Below, in pieces: positions 46,778-58,570 of a stretch of DNA of 64,000 bases. How positions within the stretch are numbered: position 1 is the stretch's first letter; each line of letters opens with the position of its first letter. The stretch covers positions 186,001-250,000 of the forward strand of contig QNQO01000509.1 in the NCBI GenBank assembly GCA_003290165.1, given 5' to 3'. The position numbers and the translations under genes were made by a program. A model generated the notes under the pieces. That model saw only the letters and a list, made by a program, of their open reading frames with translations, ran no database searches and was not told the DNA's origin. Source of the DNA: Berberis thunbergii (lineage: Eukaryota > Streptophyta > Magnoliopsida > Ranunculales > Berberidaceae).

Positions 46778-49700
46778 GTTTGAAACTCTCAAGTCTCGAT
46801 TTCTTTCTCATGTCATAAGCCAAGGGAGCAAACACCGATATATACATATATATAATGGTACACTGCACTGCGCAGAAGACAAAAGAGAAGAAGAAATTCC
46901 TTGCCACCTCCTTCAAAGACAATAGTCAATGTATACATATGATAATAGGATTACAATTCTTGATGACAACATCGACCAATTATATAGCATTAGTTTAGAA
47001 ATATATCAAAAAAAAAAAAATCATGTCTCTTGTGAAAAATGGATTTGGTTAATAAGACCAAAAGGGTCAAAGAAAATTCAGTGAAGACAAAAGGGAGAAT
47101 GCCAACCAAGAGATCCGAATTTAGAGACAATGCATGCCTCTTATTTATGCTAAAGAATGCTATTATGGCTACCTGCTTCCATTTGATGTTGATATCCTTC
47201 ATCTATCATCATAATTGTATGTGTCGCTCCTAGTTGTCATGTTTCTAATGTATTTTGAACAAGTCCATCTTGCAACAAGTGAAAATAACTTATCACAAAC
47301 GCACATAGGAAACCAGTTAACCCCACACTACATGGTCAAGATTATTTATCCCTCTGATTTAACCATCACAATGTTGAGGGATTGTTTTATGTTGGCATGG
47401 CGTCAATATCGTCCTTATATTTCTTTTCTTTTTCTTTTTCTTTTTCTTTTTCTTTTTCTTTTTCTTTTTCTTTTTCTTTTATACAACTAAAACACAATTC
47501 AAGTTTTGCAAGATCATCCCCGTTAAGCAATCCAATGCTCTGACACCTGGAGTAAACCATGACTTATGAAGGTGACCTTCCCTGCTCTATCAGCATGAAT
47601 GAATAATTTCTATAGCCATACCTCAACTCTGTAACCAGATGATTAACAATATTTTCCAGAATAAAGAATCCGGGACAGATCATGCCAAGTAATGGATACC
47701 CATCATAGGGACCTTGCCATTGTATACAACAAATAAATTCTCCTTTTCTGAAGGAGATAAATCTATCCAAAGTCCCAATTAAAAGTCATGGATCAAGCAT
47801 TAATTTTTATTTACGTGGGATAAGCAAAATGTAAGTTGTGACACATCTCAGCCCTTTGTAAACAAACCAAAGACACGTCCCATCCAAAACCTCATAAGAT
47901 ACTACCATCCTCAAATTTCTGGGCAAATAGCACTTTAAATATGTCAAATCTTCCAAGAAATCAGACAAAACCATGCTCTCTATCTTCACTAATAATACTG
48001 AATTGCCAACGTCAAAGCTGATAAAAGAGCCAAGGAAAAGATTCCCCGTTTTCTTCACAGAGTAATATGAGCACAATGTTCACTAACTTCAAGTAAATGG
48101 TTTTCAACTTTCACCAGAAAATGCTAAGCAATCTTCTCATGCATCATTCCCATGACTATGTTGTAGTTTTTTTATGGATTGGCACTTGATGCTCAGCCAG
48201 TAACCTATCCTGCATTGAGAATGCTATTTTTAATTGAATCTAGCTGAAGCTGTTGTTCCCATGAAATATGCAACACAAACCATGCCCAGTATTTCAGCTG
48301 AATCACAACATATCAACAAAAGCTCCATTACACACCATCTCTTTTGACCTTGGTGGAGATACACTCAAACATTGGCACACTAAAGTTAATAGCATGATCC
48401 GTTCCTTAATTGTAGAAACAACCAAGTACAATTAGGACACTCCCATTCAAGAATCTTTCATTCAATGCTTAAATCCTTCCTCGAGCACTAGTTACTGAGA
48501 AGTAAAAATAATTGAACTCGTGCTCAAAGTCAAATTACAATCCATGAGATCAAGCTTATACAGGTTGATATTTATCTCAGTTATGAAGTTCACAAATATT
48601 ACTTGAGTAGCGAGTCAACCAGATATTCAGGAGTAATTATGAATTACTCAGCCGATTGACCCAACTAAGAATCTTTCCACGTTCTAAGTAACATTTAATT
48701 GATTGGTAAAAGAAAAGGGCATATTAGAACTATTGTATACCAAACATGTATACTGTTAATCTACTATAAAATGATTTTTTTTAAATGTACATAAAGCAAC
48801 AAAGACAAATAATTTTAATGTATCTCAAGTTGCAAAACAATAAGTACGTGAATGGTCAATATCAACATCAATAATGCCATCATAATGACTCAATATCAAC
48901 ATCAACATTGTCAGCATTCTTGTCACTTAGACTCCTTCACCATTTCAAATCTTTTCAGCTCTTCGTCAACTCCTCATTGTTCTACTCCTAATCCTTGATC
49001 TTATACTAGGTCCCATATCATCAGCTATCCCTCGCACTAGCCTTTTGATTATTAAAAGACAAGTTTTTCCTTTACAAAAATGTGAAGAGTCCCAAGTATT
49101 CGCCGAGTAGGAAACTTGCCAACTCAGTTGACTTAGTCAAGTAATCACTAAGAATTCAGAACGTCCAAAAAGTAAAACAATACTCAATTCGCTCTAGGTC
49201 CTTGTGGCGAGTACTCGCCAAGTAAACTGCCTAGACTCACTATATAGGTTTTTCTACCTGATATAATCATATAATGTTACCTATTATGTCAAAGTCTCAT
49301 AAGCGACCAAGTAAACATCTACTATAGAAATAGTAGGCTGAAGTAAGAAAATAATAAGGAAAAAAAAAATAGTCCTATGGTCAATTCCGAGAGCAGTAGT
49401 ATATAACCCCTTTGATCTAGATGACCATCTCTATGAAACCAAGACCAACTCGAGATGATGATCAAAATTTCCAATAAATGTTACTTAAAATTTGAAAAAA
49501 AATAAAATTCCTAATTCCTAACCAAATACATGTAAACAGATACTACATATAATCAAATGCTCATCATTACAGGTTAACGAGTATGGTACTTGTGCTGCTT
49601 GTGCAGATCAGGAACCTTTCAATAAGAAATAGAAAGGAACATCTCCACTAGTTCATCAAGGAATTTATAAATTATAGGCTTATGAACACACCATGCTATT

Positions 49701-50100
49701 AAATCAAGATTCAGCCTCCGTACATGATTCAATGAAGCTGCAACTTGGGTTGTCATGGGCGAGGCGAAAGCGTGAGGTGCCAAAGGTTCGCACTAGAGCC
49801 TTGGCAAGGCGAGCCGCAGCCATGTAGATGCCTTTTTTTAAAGGATAGAGAGTTTAGTGTGGTAACCTTCACCTTGACTGGTGTATGGCCATGCAACACA
49901 CTCTAAAGCTCGATCGAGATTCTTTTAAAAAAAAAAAAACATTTAAGCCTTGGCAGAGCCCCCGTCAACATAGACTGCAACTGCATTCAGGTCTTCATGA
50001 TTCCTTGCGTAGAATGCAAATGGAGGAAAATGGACGAGGCATCAATTACGGAGATGTAAGATAAATGAAGTTGGTGGAAATCTAAAAATCTTTCAACATG
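46778..50100. other. Intergenic with microsatellite and decayed repeats
   Basis: A (TTTTTC)n tract lies at 47421-47479. A GAGGCGAAAGCGTGAGGTGCC-type dispersed repeat fragment lies at about 49755-49960. No gene supported. Confidence 0.4.
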
Positions 50101-50109
50101 GATGTAACG

Positions 50110-50465
50110 TTTTTGTTTTTTTAGACCAAACGATTTTTTTGAGAATAAAAAAGGCTGAGTGAGAAGCTCACAATACAAGGAAAAAAGCAAACACAAAAAC
50201 AAAAGATTACAGAGAAAAAGATAATATCCCAGCTGAACACAAAAAGATCAAAAGAAATGTTTTGAATGGCCCTATGTGTTTATCCCCACTGCCAAATGTC
50301 CTCCTTTAGCGACAAGAAATACTCCTCAGGGGAGAGGTTCTTCCTTTACAAAATTCTTCTGTTTCTTTCTTTCCACAAGGCCCAAGTGAAAAAGCGGATT
50401 CCTCTTTTCCAAACTAGAGATGTTGATTTCCATTCTCTAACCCACTCCTTGATGGATCCCTGAAG
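50110..50465 (-). mobile_element. L1-type LINE C-terminal remnant
   Basis: Minus strand gives SIKEWVREWKSTSLVWKRGI then RFFTWALWKERNRRI, a stop, and a hydrophobic tail (VCFFPCIVSFSLSLFYS). The WxxWKERNxRI motif is the usual end of plant LINE RT ORFs. Confidence 0.6.
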
Positions 50466-51190
50466 TATGCCAGTTCACTCTGAATTGAACATGGATGTAA
50501 TCAGAAGTTCAGAACTGAAATAAGACTCCCATAACAAATTCTTCAAAAAGAAAGATAGGTTCACTCGATTTCAGAAGAACTTAGGGGAAATGCACCTCAG
50601 AAATCACCAAGACACCAAACAAGATATTGTGAAAATTTTCTAAACTTGGTAGCTAGCAAACTTCGAACAGACCTTGAATTGGGCCATGATCCATGTAACA
50701 ATGGACAGAATTTATTTTACAGATCACAGAAACTACCAAAAATAAATAAATAAATAAATAAACCTATTATGTATCTAGAAGGTCTTTAGCATGAAAGACA
50801 CTTCTTCACTCCCAAATGCATTGACCCTTGAGTTTCTACTCTCTACTGTCCTATTTAGTCCTACTCGGATTCCAGATCCAAGTAACTATTTACATGTGTT
50901 GGCAATAATTTTGGTGTGACTGTCTTTATTTCTCTTTATTTATCTGACACGAGTGCATCCTGTAAAATTAGTGATTCTATTACATAGTTTACGTACAAAT
51001 ATGGTTCCTTTGCAAAGAGAGCTTAAGCCTCATGCTAAAAGCAGTTGAGACGCAAGCTCATGATACAAGATAGATAGGAAATAGCATGAAAGTCTCTTGA
51101 AGTCAACTTACTTATATAAACCGGATACTGCAACAAATCAATAGAAACAAAAAAAATGTATCATATGAAACTCGTTCTACTGACAATCAG
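50466..51190. other. Intergenic, nothing recognised
   Basis: A short (AAAT)n tract at 50740-50762; otherwise no structure seen. Confidence 0.35.
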
Positions 51191-51486
51191 CAATGTTTTT
51201 AAGCCCTGTTCTAATAACCGGCCTAGGCGCTTGGCGGCTAGGAAACTCCCAGGCGGGTTTTTGAATTTTTTATTTCCAGTTTGAAAAAATATTTAAAAAA
51301 ATTAAGACTATTTTTTTAATATTTTGCATATTTATATTGGCATTGAATTGGAAGTAATTTATATGCTATTATACTTAACTTTTATAAATTATAATAGGAA
51401 AAAAACAAAAAAAAACCTGCCTAGGCCTCTGGGCGCTAGTCCCCTGCTCGCCACCTGCCTTCTGCCTAGCGATTTTTAAAACCTTG
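51191..51486. mobile_element. MITE-like foldback, about 296 bp
   Basis: The left end CAATGTTTTTAAGCC and the reverse complement of the right end CAAGGTTTTAAAAATCGC match loosely, and both sides carry GCCTAGGCG(C)-type motifs facing each other. No clear target duplication. Confidence 0.5.
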
Positions 51487-51917
51487 TTTACAAGTGAGAA
51501 AAGAACTTCAGTGGTGATCTGAAATCAAGTTCCAAACCAATGTATTCGTAAGAATATGGTGAGCAAACATCAACAACGAAACAAATTCGAAAGCATGAAC
51601 AAGTATATAAAGTCAAAATGTTTTCGAAAAATACATAATGAATTGATCTTTAACACTTGAAAAAGTATACAATGCATTTGATGGGAGAAAGAAAAGATTC
51701 AACATGTCCCATTATATATACTCTTTTAAAAGGTGTTTTGCTACAAAGGTCGCTGAAACAATCTAACTGAGTATACAGAATCACCAAAGCATCCAAAATA
51801 CCATCTACATTCGTCTCTTCTCTCAAATTAAAAACAAACTCATCATTTGCCAACAACAATCAAAAAATAAAATCAAACTTTCAAAAAATGGGTGTGGGGT
51901 CATTTTGTATACCAAAA

Positions 51918-52835
51918 TCAAGCCTGGTTTCCAGCCAGTGCCTTCATCTGAATATGATTAGAATCCGCCATCGTGGGTAAAGCGTCGTAGGATCCAAGCC
52001 TCCGCATTCCAATCGATTTTGCAAGCAAAGCATAAGCAACCATCACAATCAACACCACTATCATAACATGGAGAACAAAGAGGAGATCCAGAATGGCCAC
52101 AGCCCTCAATCTGGATTCCTCCAAATCACACTTAGTTGATCCCTCCACCCCACTGACCACATCCAACAACCTATGACATCCTTCTGGGATAAACCCATCT
52201 ACATTGAGAGACAACCCAATCTGTAAAACCCATAACCCCTTCAAACAAATAGAAGCCCCCAACCCCACATCAGCCACAAAGAGCTTGGGCCGGCAGGCAA
52301 GAACTATACAAAGAATGGCCGAAAAGGCGGATATAAGGGATGAAATTGAATCGCATTTGGCTTCTAGATTGGAGATTTGCACAGAAGCAGAGGCAGAGGA
52401 GGTGGAGTAATGGAGAAAGAATGTTGCCGAAGCGAGTGCGAAGAAGAGGTCACTGGGTATGGGGAGAAGAGAGGTGGTTTCGGATAAGAGAAGAGAAAGA
52501 GAGATGATGAAGAAGAGGAAGATGACTGCGGCGGATTGGAGGGTGGTGAAGAGGTGGACGGGGGTGCTGCCTTTGAGGAGGGGGTCAGCGAGGGTGGAGA
52601 TTAGAGTCTGGTGGAGGAAGGAGAGAAGAAGAGAGGCGATTAGGAGGTAGAGTTGAAGGTATTTGATGCGAGGATAAGAAGAAGAAGAAAGGGTGAGAGG
52701 GTGGAAGAGTTTTGCAGAGTAGTCTCGAGGGGATTTGAGATGCTTGATTGTGGTGGAGATGACATGGTAGAGGCCTAGAGAGATGAGACCTGTTGAGGAG
52801 AATGTGTGTGAGATCATGGCTGATGCCATTGTCAT
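51918..52835 (-). CDS. DUF716 (TMEM45-like) membrane protein
   Basis: Single-exon gene, 305 residues from ATG at 52835. It starts MTMASAMISHTFSSTGLISL and has about six to eight hydrophobic segments, including YLQLYLLIASLLLSFLHQTL, SAAVIFLFFIISLSLLL and VMIVVLIVMVAYALLAKSIG, and a conserved-looking tail near SNHIQMKALAGNQA. Conserved elements include DPLLKGSTPVHLFTTLQSAA. The order and length fit plant DUF716/TMEM45 proteins, predicted multi-pass membrane proteins of unknown biochemical role (a related tobacco protein has been linked to virus response). The frame stays open upstream to 53099, but that extension runs through an inverted repeat and a TC-rich leader, so I take the downstream ATG; a second ATG lies two codons on. 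Confidence 0.82.
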   Translation of the reverse strand: MTMASAMISHTFSSTGLISLGLYHVISTTIKHLKSPRDYSAKLFHPLTLSSSSYPRIKYLQLYLLIASLLLSFLHQTLISTLADPLLKGSTPVHLFTTLQSAAVIFLFFIISLSLLLSETTSLLPIPSDLFFALASATFFLHYSTSSASASVQISNLEAKCDSISSLISAFSAILCIVLACRPKLFVADVGLGASICLKGLWVLQIGLSLNVDGFIPEGCHRLLDVVSGVEGSTKCDLEESRLRAVAILDLLFVLHVMIVVLIVMVAYALLAKSIGMRRLGSYDALPTMADSNHIQMKALAGNQA

Positions 52836-52962
52836 CGAGGTCTGAGGTCTTCTCTTCTCTTCTCTTCTCGTGTTGGCTTTTGACAAAGATGAATGAAGAC
52901 TGGTGAGGTCACCTGTTTGTAATTGATTTGGTATTTTGAGACTTTTGTTAACAGGAATTCTA

Positions 52963-53141
52963 AATGTCGAGGGAACCAGCGAGGAAACCAGCGAGGGACG
53001 GGATGTGGCGGGGTGGGAGCCGTCCACTCCGCTCGAGATGCGTGTCACCATTTTTGACGCACATATCTCGAACGAAGTGGACGGTCCCCACCCCGCCACG
53101 TCACGTCCCTCGCCCGTTTCCTCGCCCGTTCCCTCGACATT
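52963..53141. mobile_element. Foldback MITE upstream of the DUF716 gene
   Basis: Arms of about 85 bp (AATGTCGAGGGAACCAGCGA... and its near-perfect complement ending CCCTCGACATT) around a short loop. TAA flanks both sides (52961-52963, 53141-53143), compatible with a PIF/Harbinger-type 3-bp duplication. Confidence 0.7.
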
Positions 53142-53257
53142 AAGAACTGCTCTTTTGTTAATGAGGAGTGAAGAGACAAGGCTTGTGATTCACAATCAAA
53201 GCTCAATTGTCAAGTTATATTTTATATTTTATGAAAAATACTAATTAAATCAACAGA

Positions 53258-53383
53258 AATTCTAGCTGGCCTGGCCTGGCCTGGTTTGCTGCTTGGGAGA
53301 GGCAAAAATCCTCCTTAAACACACAGCTCCAAAAAGTGTTTAAAGAGGAGGGGGCCAGGCAGCAAACCAAGCCAGCTAGAATT
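53258..53383. repeat. 126-bp inverted repeat (hairpin)
   Basis: AATTCTAGCTGGC pairs with GCCAGCTAGAATT at the ends, then GGTTTGCTGC with GCAGCAAACC, then CCTCCTTAAACAC with GTGTTTAAAGAGGAGG near the loop. Could be a MITE or a small-RNA foldback. Confidence 0.65.
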
Positions 53384-53876
53384 GCTCTTAAATCAAATAG
53401 TTAATTAACATTTATTTTAAGAGTGATTTAATGGGATCCCATCACAATGCCTTAATTAGGTCACACACCACATTGTTAATAAATTAGAGGCACCCCACTT
53501 TTGGATCCAACCAATTCGTATCGTCTTGCTTGTTACAAAGCGCACACCCATAGGGATGGCAACGGGGCGGATTGGGGCGGATTTGAGTAAATCCATCCCT
53601 ACCCCGCGAGAGATTTCGGGTCCCCGAAACCGCCCCGCATATCCGTTTATCAATTTTTTTTAAAAACCACCCCCGACCTGTACAGATAGGCGGATATCCG
53701 CCCCGCCCATTTAACCCGAAAAAAAAAACAGATCTTACTTGTATAAAAAAAAATACAGCAAAATAAAAAATAAATACATTCTATCTAAAGATCATCCTCT
53801 GATCTAAAAAAAAAATACAACAAATTCAAAAAAAAATTACAACATATAAGATAAATCGATCAGAAATATTCTATCT

Positions 53877-54375
53877 CTGAGATCAGATCAGATCAGATCT
53901 TGATCTTGATCTTGATCTCGATCAGATCATGATCAGATCTCTATCTCGATCAGATGTTGATCTCATCAAAGAAAAAAAAACATTCGATCTAAAGATCAGA
54001 GTCCTCTGATCTAAAAATATTTTTACAACAAATTCAAAAAAAAAATTACAACAAATCGATCTAAAGTATTCGATCTCAGATCAGATCTTGATCTTGATTG
54101 ATCTTGATCAGAATCGGATCTTGATCTTGATCAGATCAGAATCGGATCTTGATCTTGATCTTGATCAGATCAGAATCGGATCTTGATCTAGATCTTGATC
54201 AGATCAGAATCGGATCTTGATCTAGATCTTGATCAGATCAAAATCGGATCTTGATATAGATCTTGATCTCGATCAGTCTAGATCTTGATCTCGATCAGAT
54301 CTTGATCTATCAAATCAGATCTTGATCGAGAGGAGGGAGGCAGATCTGAGATCTTGATCAGAGGAATTGATCTGA
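53877..54375. repeat. GATC-rich tandem array
   Basis: Dozens of GATC sites in short units such as GATCTTGATCTTGATC and GATCAGATCAGAATCGGATC, the latter phrase repeated about five times at 54100-54250. Confidence 0.9.
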
Positions 54376-54699
54376 GTTCTTGATCACCGTCTACCTTCGC
54401 GGCCTTCACGGCTTCACTGTGAGAGAGAAGGGACGTCTTCGTCTTCGTCGCGGCCTTCACTTTGAGAGAGAAGGGAGGGTCGGCCTCCGCCACCCTTCGC
54501 TATTTTGAGAGAGAAAAAGGGACACAGGGGGGACGAAGAAGGGGGGACGAAGGCGGAAGGCCTTCGCTATCGCTCTGCTTTGAGAGAGACTGGAGACGAG
54601 AGCAGGGTGAGGGGAGGGGTTTCTTCGAGTGGAGAGGGAGGGATTTCTTCATAAGGTTGGAGGGATTTCTTCGAGTGAGGGATTTCTTCGAGATTTCTT

Positions 54700-54870
54700 C
54701 GAGTTCTTCGAGTGAGAGAGAGTGAGGGATTTCTCATTTCTGAGAGTTTTCTTCGAGTGGGGAGAGTGAGGGATTTCTGAGGGAGAGAGTGAGGGATTTC
54801 TCATTTCTGAGAGTTTTCTTCGAGTGGGGAGAGTGAGGGATTTCTGAGGGAGAGAGTGAGGGATTTCTTC
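54700..54870. repeat. GA-rich tandem repeat
   Basis: A phrase of about 66 bp (AGAGAGTGAGGGATTTCTCA...GGGGAGAGTGAGGGATTTCT) occurs twice in tandem. Confidence 0.85.
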
Positions 54871-55229
54871 GAGTGCTTGGGTTGGGTCTGAGAGAGTGAG
54901 TCAGTGAGATTCAGGGTAGGTTGGTTTTTGTTTGTATTTTTTTTTTTTTTTCTATTTAAAGGGTCAGGGGTATTGAAGTAAATTTCATACTTAAACGGAT
55001 ATCCGTGGGGCGGATATGGCTAAATCCGTATCCGCCCCGAATATTCGACGGATATTATTTGAATATCCGTATCCGCCCCGAAACCCATTTAGCTATATCC
55101 AAATCCGCTCCATACGGATTGGGTGGGGCGGATATCCGTGAAAATCCGCCCCACTGCCATCCCTACACACCCATGCACATGTGACATTCATATTTTCATA
55201 TTTCCTGAACTACTCATCCCACGTGACTT

Positions 55230-56520
55230 GCATGTGTTGATTTTCCCTTCTTCAACCACCAATCACACGACCACAATCTCATGTTTCAGCCACTAAAATA
55301 GCTATCTCACAGCCCTGTTTCGCAACAACAAACCACAATCTTGCAGGCTCCATTTCAACCCAATAAACCGCCACCTTGCAGCCTCGGTTTCAGCCTTGTT
55401 CACACCTCCCGCACCAATTTGCAACTACCAAACCACCACCACGTCTCTATTTCACAGCCCCACCTTGCAGCATCCGTTTCTGCCCTATTCCAGTCACTTC
55501 CCACGCAAATCCACAACAACCAAAATAAAACTTCACAGCCACCAAACTGTTAAAAAAGGGGTTGGCTCAACTTAGTCCCATATCAACTAAAGGACCAAGT
55601 AGAGTTAAGTATATATGAATTTGAATATGTATTAATAGCAACGAGGCCTTTTGGGAGCCTTTGAAAAAGTTGAGCTCCGTTCGTAAAAACCCCATACCCG
55701 GGTGGTTGTGGGTGTCTAAATTGGGAACAATATCGTTGCTCGAGACATATTGTGTAGTGGTGGTGCCAGGGGGCTTCGTTGCTTCACCCCCAAGCACAAC
55801 AAGTGGTATCAGAGCCGATGGTTCGGCCTTGGGCTTGGCAAGTTGGAAGTGCAGAATAGCACGTTGTGGTGGAGCTTACCCTGGGCCCGGGTAACTTCAA
55901 TAAGTTTCGCCAAGGTGGAGATCCTTAAAAAATGAGTTGGCTCAACTTAGTTTAAGTATATATGAAGTTTGATATGTCTTAATAGCGACGAGGCCTTTTG
56001 GGAGCATTTGAAAAATTGAGCTCCGTTCGTAAAAACCCCATACCCGGGCGGTGGCGAGTGTCTAAATTGGGGACAATATCGTTGTTCGAGACATATCGTG
56101 TAGTGGTGGTGCCGGGAGGCTTCGCTGCTTCACCCCCGAGCACAACACAAACCACCACCTCACAACCTTGTTTCCCAGCCAACAAACACTCATTTCAGCC
56201 CATGTTTCAGCCACCAGTGCACCACCACAATCTTCTGTTTCAGCCACTAAATCAGTCACCTCGTAGCCTAAAATCATCCACCTTGCAGCCCTGTTTTGCC
56301 AGCCCACAATCGTTCATCTCGCAGCCATGTTTCAACCGCCAAAACATCCACCTTACAACCTTGTTTAGCAGCCAACAAACACCCAATTCAACCCCTATTT
56401 CAGCCGCCTCGCAACCCTGTTTTGCAGCCACAAACGACCACATTTCAGCCTCCATTTTAGCCCATTAACCACCACATTGCAACCTCATTTTCAACACATT
56501 TGACAGTGAACCAAGCAATT
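55230..56520. repeat. Degenerate minisatellite split by a TRIM
   Basis: Loose units of the form CACCTTGCAGCCCTGTTTCG CAGCCACAAAC recur at about 55310, 55370, 55455, 56160, 56284, 56324, 56356 and 56409. Irregular period, both strands with stops; no gene supported. Confidence 0.5.
55548..56147 (+). mobile_element. TRIM retrotransposon, complete, 600 bp
   Basis: LTRs 55548-55801 and about 55923-56147 share GTTGGCTCAACTTAGT, GAGGCCTTTTGGGAGC and the end CACAACA. A tRNA-iMet primer site TGGTATCAGAGCC (55804-55816) and a purine tract AAGGTGGAGAT (55912-55922) flank an internal part of about 120 bp with no coding capacity. A 5-bp duplication CAAAC (55543-55547, 56148-56152) closes it. Confidence 0.92.
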
Positions 56521-57195
56521 TCAGACGGCCCGATTAGACCTTCAACGGATCCACGGCAGAAGCAGAGGATGTTGTTGAATAAGAAAAGTTTGACTAAGGA
56601 AGAAGATAATAAAATTGGGAGTTTTAATTAGAATCCTTAAATTGTCCTCGAGATGCATTTTATACGCTTACACATCACAAAACATGGGCATTTTAGGTAT
56701 TATAAAATTATTTGGGGAGGTAATTGCACGGCACATGCAAAAGATAATGATTAGGATGGGGAGACCGCAACGGCTAAAAGTTGGAGGTGCCCTAATTTAT
56801 GAACAATATGAGATGTGATCCTAATTAGGCGATTATGGTGAGGGTCCCACTAAATCACCCCAGATCAGTGATCTGCTTATTCGCCAGGGAATTGAACCAC
56901 CTACAAAATCTCAAAGTTGTTTATTCTTATTCACTATCTCCAGACTCAAATCCATCGAAACATACTTGTCGCCTCTATATATCTATTAAGAATTTGAATA
57001 AATATGGACTTAGTTTCATATCAGTGAATAAAATATTATCTAAGCATGCATTTCTAGTGTTCTCTGTTGTCTTTTATTTTCTGTATTGTGGCATCAGAGC
57101 GTAGACTCTAAAAAAGGTGTGAAGTAGGAGTAACAGTAAAGCAACATCTCTTTTCTACTCAATTTTTGATTTCCTGGTAGCAACAAATATTAGAG

Positions 57196-58570
57196 ATGGC
57201 TTCAGAAAACTTTGTTATTGAACCTACAATACCTCACTTTGATAGTCATTGAAACCATTGGAGCTTGTTGAGCAAGTATTGCAGGCACAACACTCTACCC
57301 ATAATTAGTTTTGCAAAGGTAAAAAAAATTGGACGAGGACAAGGAAGAAATGAAAAATCATAATTATGAAGCCAAAGGTCGTGGTCTTAGCTAGGAACGA
57401 ATACAATCCATAATCAGATGTTACAAATATAACATGTGTGACCATTTTCGTTCAAAATGTCATACTAAATTGCCATTTAATAAAAGAGAAAGAAGATGAA
57501 ATTATTATTCTTATGGTTTGACATGCCATGGAAGAAACTCACCATAGCATGTGGTACTTAGACATTGGATTTAGTAACCATCTGTGTGGAGTTGGGGTCC
57601 ATGTTCTTTAAGCTAGACGAATCTTTTTATACCTCTGTAAAGTTTGATGATGATTCTAAACATGTTATGGGAAAATGAATCATTCAAATTCAGACCTCCA
57701 ATCAACCAATTTTAGATGTGTTTTACGTTATGTGTTTGAAAAATAATTTTTCAAGTGTTGGCCATGTGTCGGATACAACATCCAAAGAAAATGTCTGATA
57801 GTTGAAGTTAAAATGACTTGGAATCGAATGTTTCCTATATATCTTGGTCCTAAAACGTATTCCTATTTTGCTGTTATAATAAAAGACCCAGCATGGTTAC
57901 GGCATATTCGCTATGGCCATTTGAACTTTAATGGTTTAAAGACTCTAAATCAAAAAATATGGTTGATGGCCCTCCAAAGATTGATCATCATCCTCAAGCT
58001 TGTGAAAATTGTATTGTTGGTAAGCGCTGTCATGATATTTTTTCCAAAAGGGAAAGCATGGAAAAAGCCAAAAAAGCTTTGGAGATGGTCCACTCAGATA
58101 TTTATGGTCCGATCACACAAAAATCAAATGGTAATAAGCGGTACTTTATTACTTTTATTGACGATTTCACTTTGAAGACATGAATATATTTTTTGCAGAC
58201 AAAGTCAAAGGCTCTTTTAGCTTTCAAACACTTTAAGGCCATGGCTGAAAAAGGAACTTGAGTAATATATTAAAGGAATACAAGTCAAACAATTTTTCTA
58301 ATTTTTGTAATGAGCATGACATCAAACACTAATTTACTGCATTTCACACACCACAACATAATGGTATGGCTAAGCGAACGAACGGTACAATCCTCAACAT
58401 GGTAAGAAACATGCTCAAGACATCTGGTCTTCCAAAGTATCGTTGGTCTGAGACAATCTAGTGGATTACTAATTTTCTTGAGTGCCCCAAAAGTTTTATG
58501 AGATATAACTCCTCAAGAAGCAGAGTGGAAGAAAGCCAATTTTTTCACTTGCGGATTTTTTAGTATATAA
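57196..58570 (+). pseudogene. Copia gag-protease-integrase remnant
   Basis: Starts MASENFVIEPTIPHFDSH, a copia gag opening. A CCHC-like stretch follows near 57420-57480. The GAG-pre-integrase part (IRYGHLNFNGLKTL) and integrase zinc and core starts (PQACENCIVGKRCHDIFSK, VHSDIYGPITQKSNGNKRYF) lie in 57890-58180. Later frames give a TPQQNG-like HTPQHNGMAKRTNG near 58340-58390. Many stops. Confidence 0.82.

Larger units (their letters stand above)
53551..55165. mobile_element. Non-autonomous hAT element, 1615 bp
   Basis: The left end TAGGGATGGCAACGGGGCGG and the reverse complement of the right end TAGGGATGGCAGTGGGGCGG, with an 8-bp duplication CACACCCA (53543-53550, 55166-55173). Subterminal GGGCGGATATCCG repeats occur at both ends. 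No transposase; the interior is low-complexity (GATC-rich 53877-54375, then GA-rich repeats to about 54900). Confidence 0.93.

Noticed and set aside
47215..47490. 91-residue ORF ending in Phe-Leu repeats
   Set aside because: Product of the (TTTTTC)n microsatellite.
52836..53099. N-terminal extension of the DUF716 ORF
   Set aside because: Runs through the inverted repeat and a TC-rich leader; family proteins start at the membrane region.
54278..54725. ORFs on both strands rich in Glu/Arg/Gly
   Set aside because: Low-complexity GA- and GATC-rich interior of the hAT element.
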